This document shows, piece by piece, positions 1-6,222 of a DNA stretch of 11,251 nt. Every line of letters begins with the position of its first letter. Position 1 is the stretch's first letter. The notes under the pieces are model-generated. The model was not told the DNA's origin. It saw only the letters and a program-made list of their open reading frames with translations, and made no database searches. Source of the stretch: Lachnospiraceae bacterium (GTDB lineage Bacteria > Bacillota > Clostridia > Lachnospirales > Lachnospiraceae); assembly GCA_029068665.1 (NCBI GenBank), contig JAIECC010000324.1, forward strand, positions 1 through 11,251. The letters run 5' to 3'. Made by a program: the position numbers and the translations under genes.

Positions 1-23
1 AAAAAAAAAATAAATTTATATAT

Positions 24-81
24 AAATGCGCTTGTCTGCATTTTTGGGGAAAAAGCTGCTGCATTTTATGCGGCAGCTTTT
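24..81 (+). terminator. two tandem hairpins, probable terminator of an upstream gene
   Basis: Two hairpins lie in tandem in the leading intergenic DNA. The first pairs AAATGC (24-29) with GCATTT (38-43) and is followed by a short T run. The second pairs AAAAGCTGCTGC (51-62) with GCGGCAGCTTTT (70-81), one T-G wobble, around a 7-nt AT loop. The second has A-rich and T-rich flanks, so it could stop transcription from either side. No upstream gene is visible in the window, so assignment to one is inference. Confidence 0.5.
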
Positions 82-123
82 GGCATATTATGTACAGGAA
101 ACGGCAACTTAGGTTTGGGGTTC

Positions 124-152
124 TTGATGGTAGAATGTGTGTGTGCTATGGT
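124..152 (+). promoter_or_regulatory. candidate promoter of the LytTR-DUF3021-ABC operon
   Basis: A -35-like TTGATG (124-129) and a -10-like TATGGT (147-152) are separated by 17 nt, and the -10 is preceded by TGC, an extended -10. Each hexamer matches consensus at four of six positions, so a weak, activator-dependent promoter would fit. The start codon at 184 lies about 25 nt downstream of the expected transcription start. This is a pattern match only. Confidence 0.4.
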
Positions 153-183
153 GGATATAGAATTATAGGAGGTGCATTGTTGC

Positions 184-624
184 TTGAAAATATCAATTAA
201 CATAGATGCAGATATTTCAGATGCGGAGATTTTGATATCCTGCAGCCATCTGACACCAGAGATTGAGCGGATACTGGCAACGCTTCGGATACTGGAAAAA
301 CAGATTATGGCGAAGAAGGAAGATGAAACCTATCTGCTGGAGGTATCAAAAGTGATTTATCTGGAGTCCGTAGACAGAAAGACCTATGTTTATACAGCGG
401 AGGAGGTCTATGAATCCAATCTGAAGCTATATGAACTGGAGCAGCAGCTGGAGAAATACGGATTCTTTCGGGTCAGTAAATCCTGTGTAATACAGCTCAG
501 ATATATTCGGTCATTGAAGGCAGATATCAATCGAAGGATTCGGGTTACATTGGAAAACGGAGAACAGATTATAGTATCCCGGCAATACGCCGAGGGATTA
601 AAGCAGAAGCTGGGGGTGAGATAG
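184..624 (+). CDS. LytTR-domain DNA-binding transcriptional regulator
   Basis: This is a 146-residue, single-domain transcription factor of the LytTR class, which binds DNA through a beta-rich fold rather than a helix-turn-helix. Residues about 45-144 form the domain, with the family-typical FFRVSKSCVIQL segment at 94-105 followed by the basic, beta-forming C-terminus. The first 45 residues lack a response-regulator receiver domain, so control must come from elsewhere. I chose the TTG at 184 because AGGAGG (167-172) precedes it; an in-frame GTG at 172 would overlap that site. The next gene starts directly after the stop codon, and it encodes a small membrane protein. Regulators of this size paired with small membrane proteins form known LytTR regulatory systems in which the membrane partner restrains the regulator. 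The target promoter, probably its own, is inference. Confidence 0.9.
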   Translation: MKISINIDADISDAEILISCSHLTPEIERILATLRILEKQIMAKKEDETYLLEVSKVIYLESVDRKTYVYTAEEVYESNLKLYELEQQLEKYGFFRVSKSCVIQLRYIRSLKADINRRIRVTLENGEQIIVSRQYAEGLKQKLGVR

Positions 625-1104
625 ATGGAAGAGAAGAAAACGATATTTGATTATATTGGCCAGGTCTTTTTAACATTTGGAATCACCATTGGAATATTGA
701 ATATATTCTGCCTTTTGTTCGGCGACAGTGCAAAAGAGATCTCTACAATATTTTCCTTAGGCAGTGACGGATTGAGTATTCGTACCACATTTCAGTTCTT
801 TCTTGCATCCCTCTGCATCGTGATTGCAAAGTTTATTTTCTTTACGGATGTTTTTATCAAAAAAATGTCAATTGCTATGCGGACAGTGTGTATGGTTTCT
901 ACCGTATTGATTGTGCTTGCAGTGTTTATTCGGATATGTGGGTGGTTTCCGGTGAATATGTGGCAGCCATGGCTGATGTTCTTTCTGTGCTTTGGAATCA
1001 GCTTTGCAATCAGTATGGGGGTAACAATTTTCAAAGAACGGATGGAAAACCGGAAAATGGAAGAGGCATTAGACAGATTAAAGCGTGAAGCACAGGAATC
1101 ATAA
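625..1104 (+). CDS. DUF3021-like four-TM membrane protein, partner of LytTR regulator
   Basis: This is a 159-residue integral membrane protein with four hydrophobic segments at about residues 12-32, 53-73, 83-104 and 112-136. A short, charged, probably cytoplasmic tail (about 137-159) could form a helix. Size, topology and position directly after a LytTR gene match the DUF3021 family, whose members commonly sit beside such regulators. The ATG at 625 abuts the preceding stop (622-624), with GGGGGTG just upstream inside the regulator gene, so the two are probably translationally coupled. The likely role is to hold or tune the LytTR protein at the membrane; that is inferred from related LytTR regulatory systems, and no ligand can be predicted. 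The family name rests on recognition, not on a search. Confidence 0.8.
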   Translation: MEEKKTIFDYIGQVFLTFGITIGILNIFCLLFGDSAKEISTIFSLGSDGLSIRTTFQFFLASLCIVIAKFIFFTDVFIKKMSIAMRTVCMVSTVLIVLAVFIRICGWFPVNMWQPWLMFFLCFGISFAISMGVTIFKERMENRKMEEALDRLKREAQES

Positions 1105-1129
1105 ATCACAGTTACAGGAGGAGAAAGAA

Positions 1130-1978
1130 ATGGAGTATATTATAGAGCTTTTCAAGCTTACACAGAGTTTTCAAGAAAAAGAGGTACTAAAGGGGATTGA
1201 CCTGAAAGTAGAGCAGGGAGAAATCATTGGCTTACTGGGACCTTCCGGGGCAGGTAAAACTACGATGATTAAGATTCTTACCGGACAGCTTCATCCCACC
1301 TCCGGCAGTGCGAAGCTGTTGGGAAAAGACACCTGCAAACTGAATCAGGAGATATACAAAAGAATCGGAATGATGCTGGACAATTTTGGTTTATATGAAC
1401 GGCTGACGGTCTATGACAATCTCCTGCTGTTTGCCCGGCTGTATGAACTGCCTAAGGAGAGAATCCCAAAAGTACTGCAGCAGGTTGGTCTTGCAGAAGC
1501 AAGAAAGCGTGTAGTATCGAAGCTGTCCAAGGGAATGCGGGGCAGACTGGCGCTGGCAAGAGCGGTCCTTCATGAACCGGATATTCTGTTCCTGGATGAA
1601 CCTACTACAGGGCTTGACCCTTCCACGGCAGAGGAAATCCACCAGTTGATTCGAAAAGAGCAGGAGCGGGGGGCTACGGTATTTCTCACCACCCACAATA
1701 TGGCGGAAGCGGAAAAGCTATGCAATCATGTGGTTTTGCTGCATGAAGGAACGATTGTGGAATATGGGGAACCGGAAGAAGTCTGCAGGAGATACAACCA
1801 TCAAAATAAGCTACTCATACGATTACATAATGGAACAAATCTGGAACTGGCCAATGACCATACTTCGGCTGATGCAGTCAGGAATTATCTGGAAGCAGAA
1901 GAGCTGGAGACGATTCACACATCAGAGCCGAATCTGGAGACTGTATTCATGGAATTAACCGGGCGGGGACTGGAATAA
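1130..1978 (+). CDS. ABC transporter ATP-binding protein
   Basis: This is a 282-residue ABC ATPase that would power the permease encoded next. Walker A is GPSGAGKT (37-44), the signature is LSKGM (132-136), Walker B is ILFLDEP (152-158), the D-loop follows at GLD (161-163), and the H-loop histidine is H189 in TTHN. At the Q-loop, residues 81-85 read MMLDN, so the usual glutamine appears replaced by aspartate, and the signature departs from LSGGQ. The C-terminal 60 or so residues form the extension common in exporters of the antibiotic-resistance or bacteriocin-immunity (BcrA-like) type. The start is the ATG at 1130, with AGGAGG at 1116-1121; an in-frame GTG at 1085 lies inside the previous gene and lacks such a site. 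The substrate cannot be told from sequence. Confidence 0.93.
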   Translation: MEYIIELFKLTQSFQEKEVLKGIDLKVEQGEIIGLLGPSGAGKTTMIKILTGQLHPTSGSAKLLGKDTCKLNQEIYKRIGMMLDNFGLYERLTVYDNLLLFARLYELPKERIPKVLQQVGLAEARKRVVSKLSKGMRGRLALARAVLHEPDILFLDEPTTGLDPSTAEEIHQLIRKEQERGATVFLTTHNMAEAEKLCNHVVLLHEGTIVEYGEPEEVCRRYNHQNKLLIRLHNGTNLELANDHTSADAVRNYLEAEELETIHTSEPNLETVFMELTGRGLE

Positions 1979-2043
1979 AGAATGGTCTGGCAGAGGATGG
2001 AAAGAAAGAATAAAAGAACATGTGGAAAGGTCTGGTATAGATT

Positions 2044-2736
2044 ATGAAGAATATAAGTGCAATTTTTGGAAAACAGTTGAAGGACACCTTCAAAAACAAA
2101 ACAATTCTGATACAATTTTTGATGTTTCCGGTTCTGGCGGTCATTATGGAACGGTCCATTAGTATAGAAGGAATGCCGGAGCACTTTTTTATGAATCTTT
2201 TTGCAGTTATGTACTGCGGTATGGCGCCCCTGACCTGTATGGGAGCAATTCTTTCCGAGGAAAAGGAAAAGAATACTCTTCGGGTGCTGATGATGTCCGG
2301 AGTAAAACCCATAGAATATCTCATTGGAGTGGGAAGCTATCTGTGGATTATCTGTATGCTGGGGGCCTGTGTCTTCTGTTGGACCGGGAAGTATACCGGC
2401 AAGACCGCAGCCGCATTTTTGCTGATTATGGCAGCAGGAATACTGGTATCCATGCTGATTGGAGCGGCAATCGGTACATGGAGCCGCAGTCAGATGATGG
2501 CAACCTCTATCGTGGTTCCGGTCATGATGGTGTTTTCATTTCTGCCCATGCTGTCCATATTTAATGAAAGCATTGAGCGTGTGGCAAGGATTACCTATTC
2601 TCAGCAGCTTCATGTTTTGTTGAATTCTGTAGAGCAGTTAGAAATCAGTGGGGAAAATTGTGTGGTGATTCTGGCCAATGGTATTCTTGCAATTCTTCTC
2701 TTTTGGTTTGCGTACCGAAAGGCAGGACTGGCGTAG
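2044..2736 (+). CDS. ABC-2-type transporter permease
   Basis: This is a 230-residue membrane protein with about six hydrophobic segments (roughly residues 20-36, 48-68, 92-112, 121-143, 152-172 and 206-224), the usual size and layout of an ABC-2 permease. The cytoplasmic loop after the second segment carries EEKEKNTLRVL (72-82), matching the conserved ABC-2 pattern in which an acidic, TL-containing loop contacts the ATPase. It lies 65 nt after the ATPase gene and is followed by a strong terminator, so it is the last gene of the operon. The ribosome site before the ATG at 2044 is weak (GGAAAGG near 2022-2028), unlike its neighbours. The substrate is unknown; export of a peptide or drug-like molecule is plausible from the ATPase subtype. 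Confidence 0.88.
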   Translation: MKNISAIFGKQLKDTFKNKTILIQFLMFPVLAVIMERSISIEGMPEHFFMNLFAVMYCGMAPLTCMGAILSEEKEKNTLRVLMMSGVKPIEYLIGVGSYLWIICMLGACVFCWTGKYTGKTAAAFLLIMAAGILVSMLIGAAIGTWSRSQMMATSIVVPVMMVFSFLPMLSIFNESIERVARITYSQQLHVLLNSVEQLEISGENCVVILANGILAILLFWFAYRKAGLA

Positions 2737-2750
2737 AAAATCCGGTATAT

Positions 2751-2788
2751 AAAAAGGCGGTAAAACTTCTGTGGTTTACCGCCTTTTT
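2751..2788 (+). terminator. intrinsic terminator of the LytTR-ABC operon
   Basis: AAAAAGGCGGTAAAAC pairs with GTTTACCGCCTTTTT around a TTCTGTG loop, with one unpaired A in the 5' arm. The stem has a GC-rich core and ends in five T residues. The A run on the 5' side means it may also work on the other strand. It starts 14 nt after the permease stop codon. Confidence 0.92.
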
Positions 2789-2818
2789 ATATTTTAAAAG
2801 TAGAATTTCTGATAAAAT

Positions 2819-2866
2819 GATTAACGCGTGTTAATGATTAACAATTGTTATCCGATATAGTATATA
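2819..2866 (+). promoter_or_regulatory. promoter with overlapping palindromic operator-like sites
   Basis: TTAACA (2838-2843) and TATATA (2861-2866), 17 nt apart, form a plausible promoter for the next gene. Two palindromes cover its upstream half: ATTAAC-GCGT-GTTAAT (2819/2820-2834/2835), an inverted repeat with a 4-nt spacer, and the perfect 12-nt palindrome TAACAATTGTTA (2839-2850), which overlaps the -35. Neither resembles the TACA/TGTA half-sites of classic BlaI/MecI operators. The binding protein is unknown; the BlaI-like product encoded downstream is one candidate. Confidence 0.5.
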
Positions 2867-2892
2867 TAAAGAGAAACAAGGAGGTTTCAATT

Positions 2893-3678
2893 ATGGCGAT
2901 TTCAAGTGTAGGTAACTATGGAGCAATGTATGAGAATGCATACGCTTCTCAGAAGAAAGAGACCGGTGTTTCCAGACAGGGAAGGTCAGGGGAAACAGCA
3001 GTCACCGGGAAAAATAGTCAGACCGGTACAGAGGAAAGTACAAAAACGCAAAGCACCCAGGAATATCTGAAAGGTCTTCAGAAGAAGGTGCCCTATGTAG
3101 AACTGGAGACAGGCTGGGGTTTAAGTATGAAACGGGATAAGCGATCGGCAATTACGGTCAATCCAAAACTTCTGGAGAAAATGCAGAATGATCCGGAGGC
3201 AGAAAAGAAATATACACAGACCTTAAAGGATATAGAGCGGGCAGAAAAGATTGGTGATGCTTATTATAATGCGCTTGGGGGCGTTGTAGAACGAACCAGC
3301 CACTGGTATGTAGATGAGAATGGAAAATATTATCACTTTGCCTATACAAGGCGGGATGATAAGCTGAATAAAAAGATTCGCGAGGAAGCAAAGAAAAACA
3401 CAGAGGAATTAATCGAAAAGACTCGTGAGAAGGCTCGTGAAAAAAGGAAAGAACTGGAAGAACGGTTGGCGGAAAAATCAGAAGAAGCAAAGGATATCGT
3501 TGCAGAACGTATGGAGCAGATGTTAACGGAAAAACTGGAAGCTTCGGAGAACGGAGAAATATATCTGGATGAAAAGGATATGGAGCCTGTTATGGAAGCA
3601 ATCCGGGAAGAAGAAAATGCTTCTTCTGCCGGAACAGGTCGGAACGAATCGGGAACGAAAGTGGATTTGAAAGTCTGA
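2893..3678 (+). CDS. DUF6033-type protein of unknown function, first paralogue
   Basis: This is a 261-residue soluble, highly charged protein with no signal peptide or membrane segment. A short N-terminal motif (MAISSVGN, then YENAYAS at 13-19) is followed by a Ser/Thr/Gly-rich linker (about 20-58). A folded core (about 59-155) contains VNPKLLEKMQNDPE (89-102) and ERTSHWYVDENGKYYHFAY (133-151). A long Lys/Glu/Arg helix, probably coiled coil, runs from about 157 to 218, and the C-terminus is KVDLKV. I recognise it as resembling the DUF6033 family of Lachnospiraceae, from memory. The ATG at 2893 has AAGGAGG at 2878-2884; the reading frame is open further upstream but without a ribosome site. 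A diverged paralogue lies downstream of the BlaI/M56 pair. The function is unknown. It may be the protein controlled by, or sensed through, the regulatory pair. Confidence 0.8.
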   Translation: MAISSVGNYGAMYENAYASQKKETGVSRQGRSGETAVTGKNSQTGTEESTKTQSTQEYLKGLQKKVPYVELETGWGLSMKRDKRSAITVNPKLLEKMQNDPEAEKKYTQTLKDIERAEKIGDAYYNALGGVVERTSHWYVDENGKYYHFAYTRRDDKLNKKIREEAKKNTEELIEKTREKAREKRKELEERLAEKSEEAKDIVAERMEQMLTEKLEASENGEIYLDEKDMEPVMEAIREEENASSAGTGRNESGTKVDLKV

Positions 3679-3714
3679 CCACTAAGTTATAAATACAGTC
3701 AGAAATTATGACAG
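3667..3714 (+). promoter_or_regulatory. candidate internal promoter and dyad before the BlaI-like gene
   Basis: TTGAAA (3667-3672, at the end of the preceding gene) is followed by TATAAA (3688-3693) at 15 nt, or TAAATA (3690-3695) at 17 nt. Just downstream, near the expected transcription start, CAGTCA (3696-3701) and TGACAG (3709-3714) form an inverted repeat with a 7-nt spacer and one A-A mismatch. This position suits an autorepressor operator. No terminator separates the two genes, so read-through is also likely. Confidence 0.35.
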
Positions 3715-3732
3715 GAAAGGCGGATTTAAAAC

Positions 3733-4134
3733 ATGGCAAGAGAAGAACACACACCAAGCGAAAGTGAATGGCAGATTATGGAGGTACTTTGGGATAGCGG
3801 AACTCCGCTGACATCCTCACAGGTGATTGAAAGATTGCAGGAAATCACCAGTATGAATCCTAAGATGGTACGGGTCTTGATGAACCGCTTATGCCAAAAG
3901 AAGATCATTGACTATACCATCGATGAGAAGGATGCAAGGGTATATCATTATTTTCCATTGAAATCAAGAGAGGAATGTTCCAGAGAGAAGAGCCGCAAGT
4001 TTGTGGAAAGTTATTTTTCCGGCAGGCATACGGATGCATTGGCAGCATTACTGCAAAGCTTTCAACTGACAGAAGAGCAGATTCAGGAATTGGAAGACAT
4101 TCTGGAGCAGAGTAAAAGGAATGAGGAGAAATGA
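3733..4134 (+). CDS. BlaI/MecI-family winged-helix repressor
   Basis: This 133-residue protein has the usual length and order of the BlaI/MecI/CopY family. It has an N-terminal winged helix (about 8-76) starting at PSESEWQIMEVLW, a recognition helix near PKMVRVLMNRLCQK (43-56), a wing ending in ARVYHYFPL (68-76), and a C-terminal dimerisation region (about 77-125) with TEEQIQELEDILEQ. Family members repress as dimers and lose repression when a partner M56 protease is activated. The recognition helix reads KMV where many homologues have KTV. The gene overlaps the protease gene by ATGA (4131-4134), so the two are coupled. AGGAAAGG (3713-3720) precedes the ATG at 3733. Likely targets are this block and perhaps itself; the ligand is not beta-lactam by default, as many family members regulate other genes. 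Confidence 0.93.
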   Translation: MAREEHTPSESEWQIMEVLWDSGTPLTSSQVIERLQEITSMNPKMVRVLMNRLCQKKIIDYTIDEKDARVYHYFPLKSREECSREKSRKFVESYFSGRHTDALAALLQSFQLTEEQIQELEDILEQSKRNEEK

Positions 4135-5378
4135 CAATACAAATATTTTGGGCGGGATTTATTAATTTTCTAAATGCAAGTGTTATGTATTGGGTAATGC
4201 TGATTGGAAGAAGTGCGTTTTTATCCCTGCCGGTTCTTTTGATGGTACTTCTGCTGAGAAGAACGGTATGTAAGAAAACAGTCTTTTTAAAAGGTATGCT
4301 TTGGTGCCTGTTCCTTCCCCTTCCTTTTATAGGAAGGATGCGGTTTTTCTATGAAAGCAGCATTGGAGCAAGGCTCTTTGTCTGGTGGCACAATCTGTGT
4401 ATCAAACAATGTTGGGTTTGCTGGATTTATTTGCTGGGAATAGTGACCTTTGGCATCTATATCTTTTGTCGCCGGAGAAAGCTGTATCGATTTGCTGTGG
4501 GTCTGGGAAGAGAGCGTGTTGGCGATACAGAGCTGTTCGTCTGTGACAGAGCGGTTACACCATTTACGGTAGGCATATTCCGTCCCAGAATCGTGGTGCC
4601 GAAAATGATGCTGGAGGATTTCCGGACAGAAGAATTACAGATGATTCTTTTGCATGAAAAGACGCATATAAGACTTGGACATCTCTGGTGCTATGCGGTA
4701 TGGGATTTATTGCGGACGTTGCTGTGGGTGAATCCTTTGCTGTCAGTCTGTACGAAATATCTTCAGGAAGATTTAGAAGAGATTTGTGACCGGGTGGTGA
4801 TTCAAAGGAGCAGGGAAGCCGCCTATGACTATGGCAGGCTGTTGTTGAACAGTATCCGACTGCTGGGAAATGAGAACATTGATACACCGGTTGCATTTGC
4901 CGGGGAACAGAAATACAAAAACATCAAAAGCCGGATGGAAAAGGTAGCTCATTTTAAGCCTTACAGGAAGTCAGCGGCAGTTATCAGTTTCCTTAGCAGC
5001 GTATTGGTTGTCATTGGACTTTTATTTGGAGTCCGGCAGTTGTCTTATCCGATTTATACGGAACACACAGGTATCAGTATATGTAATATGAAATTTCAAT
5101 TGCGGGAAATCGGAAATCAGACACAACTGCAGGATGTGTTCTTTATTGATAATGGATGTGTTTGTATTCAGCGGGATGCCTGGAATGAAATCCTGCGAGA
5201 GCAGGGAATAGAAGAAGATGAATATTATGTCGGCTTTGGTGGATACCTGAAGCTGCCGGGAATCGGCGGAGGCGGAAATGCTGTGTATGTGGATGCCGGG
5301 GAATCGGAAGATCTGCTGGTTATTCCTTATTATGATAATGATGCCACGATTTGGACCCGGCTGTTTAAGATATTGTAA
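4131..5378 (+). CDS. M56-family (BlaR1-like) membrane zinc metalloprotease
   Basis: This 415-residue membrane protease is expected to relay an outside signal to the BlaI-like repressor. Hydrophobic segments lie at about 13-41, 51-70, 90-113 and 283-304. The cytoplasmic catalytic part between the third and fourth carries the zinc motif HEKTH (175-179), with E216 in the E-x-x-C-D stretch (216-220) as the likely third ligand and TPFTVGIFRPRIVVP (143-157) as the family's upstream motif. BlaR1 ends in a penicillin-binding domain of about 250 residues. Here the part after the last segment is only about 110 residues (305-415), with no serine-x-x-lysine or KTG motif. It ends in a glycine-rich stretch (369-383) and aromatic residues. 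The signal it senses is therefore unknown. Its start overlaps the repressor stop as ATGA. Confidence 0.92.
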   Translation: MTIQIFWAGFINFLNASVMYWVMLIGRSAFLSLPVLLMVLLLRRTVCKKTVFLKGMLWCLFLPLPFIGRMRFFYESSIGARLFVWWHNLCIKQCWVCWIYLLGIVTFGIYIFCRRRKLYRFAVGLGRERVGDTELFVCDRAVTPFTVGIFRPRIVVPKMMLEDFRTEELQMILLHEKTHIRLGHLWCYAVWDLLRTLLWVNPLLSVCTKYLQEDLEEICDRVVIQRSREAAYDYGRLLLNSIRLLGNENIDTPVAFAGEQKYKNIKSRMEKVAHFKPYRKSAAVISFLSSVLVVIGLLFGVRQLSYPIYTEHTGISICNMKFQLREIGNQTQLQDVFFIDNGCVCIQRDAWNEILREQGIEEDEYYVGFGGYLKLPGIGGGGNAVYVDAGESEDLLVIPYYDNDATIWTRLFKIL

Positions 5379-5431
5379 AGGGCAGGATACAAATACAGGT
5401 ATATGAAAGGGATTTTAAGGAGGAAACGATT

Positions 5432-6049
5432 ATGGCAGTAAAAGTTGGAAATAGTTGGGTATCAGAGGCAGCATATGCTTATGCAAAGGAGAAAGCGGCG
5501 GAACGGTCATCCGGGGAAGCCTCCGGCGGCAGTATGCTCAGTCAGTTATCGGATAAATTTCCGGATTTGAAATTTTCCACCAATACGGAGCCTTTTAGCA
5601 GTAAAGGAAAGAACAATATGGCTATTGCACCGAACATATTAAAGGAGATGGAGGAAGATCCGGAGAAATGTCTGGAATATGAGGCGCTCATTTATGACTG
5701 CAATAATACGCAGAAATCTATAGCAAACCGGGATGGACTGATTTCCTTTGGATTTATATTGAACAGTGATGGAAGTCTGGGGGCATGGAGTGTTTCAAAA
5801 GCAAACTCCGGAAATTATCGGAACCAGTTCAAGCTGGATAAGAAGGATAAAAACAACTGGACAGACCAGATTCTGGAAAAATCCAGACTGAAAAAGGCAG
5901 AGCAGAAAAAGATAGAAAAGAAGAATGCTGAAAAGAAAAAGACGGAACAGGAAGCAGAGAAAAAAGCAGAAGAGAAAAAAGACGAAAAGAAATCGCTTAA
6001 ACAGAAGGAAGCGAAAGTAATCGGCAGAACTGTGGATATGAAGTTATAA
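5432..6049 (+). CDS. DUF6033-like protein of unknown function, second paralogue
   Basis: This 205-residue soluble, very charged protein lacks a signal peptide or membrane segment. It begins MAVKVGNSW and AAYAYAKEKAA (13-23). Its core (about 40-140) contains IAPNILKEMEEDPE (65-78), followed by a Lys/Glu coiled-coil region (about 145-195), and it ends TVDMKL. The core motif aligns with VNPKLLEKMQNDPE of the 261-residue protein upstream of the BlaI-like gene, and the two ends match as well (MAxxVGN; VD[LM]K[VL]). I therefore call them diverged paralogues. The tail is biased towards Lys, Glu and Ala, so similarity searches there may be misleading. AAGGAGG (5417-5423) precedes the ATG at 5432. The gap of 53 nt after the protease gene has no terminator, so it is probably the last gene of the same operon. 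Confidence 0.75.
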   Translation: MAVKVGNSWVSEAAYAYAKEKAAERSSGEASGGSMLSQLSDKFPDLKFSTNTEPFSSKGKNNMAIAPNILKEMEEDPEKCLEYEALIYDCNNTQKSIANRDGLISFGFILNSDGSLGAWSVSKANSGNYRNQFKLDKKDKNNWTDQILEKSRLKKAEQKKIEKKNAEKKKTEQEAEKKAEEKKDEKKSLKQKEAKVIGRTVDMKL

Positions 6050-6059
6050 AATATTTGGG

Positions 6060-6151
6060 CTGCCCGGCAGTGAGTCAAGAGAAAAAAGCCTGCATCTCTA
6101 TATGACCAGGCCGGGCAGGTTGCTCCCCTGCTTTTACCGGTGGGGGAGTGA
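6060..6151 (+). other. two GC-rich hairpins after the DUF6033-like gene, probable terminator region
   Basis: CTGCCCGGC (6060-6068) pairs perfectly with GCCGGGCAG (6110-6118). Its 41-nt interior can pair further: GTCA (6074-6077) with TGAC (6103-6106), and AGAGA (6078-6082) with TCTCT (6095-6099). A second hairpin has an arm at 6120-6132 pairing with 6139-6151 (core CTCCCC/GGGGAG, several G-T wobbles), followed by ATTTATTTT. The second may terminate the accessory operon. The first has no T run and is more elaborate than a terminator needs. Both lie upstream of the rpsL promoter, so they are not part of that transcript. I could not match them to a known riboswitch class. Confidence 0.6.
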
Positions 6152-6189
6152 CATTTATTTTGGAGATGTTTATTTTCTATAATTTTATC

Positions 6190-6218
6190 TTGACATACGA
6201 AAATGACATAGATATAAT
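6190..6218 (+). promoter_or_regulatory. consensus sigma-A promoter of the str operon
   Basis: TTGACA (6190-6195) and TATAAT (6213-6218) are both exact consensus hexamers with the optimal 17-nt spacing. Transcription would start near 6224-6226, leaving a 5' leader of about 75 nt before rpsL. Such strength fits an operon for translation factors. Confidence 0.93.
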
Positions 6219-6222
6219 AATT

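Noticed and set aside
172..183. GTG start for the LytTR regulator
   Set aside because: The GTG overlaps the AGGAGG site, so it cannot use it; TTG at 184 is correctly spaced.
1085..1129. GTG start for the ABC ATPase inside the DUF3021-like gene
   Set aside because: ATG at 1130 has AGGAGG 8 nt upstream and gives the usual N-terminus.
3733..5378. Beta-lactam resistance regulator (blaI-blaR1 proper)
   Set aside because: The protease lacks the penicillin-binding sensor domain and no beta-lactamase gene is nearby, so I assign only family names.
6060..6151. A known riboswitch (cobalamin, molybdenum cofactor, tetrahydrofolate, guanidine and others considered)
   Set aside because: No conserved core of these classes could be matched, and the element lies before, not after, the rpsL promoter.
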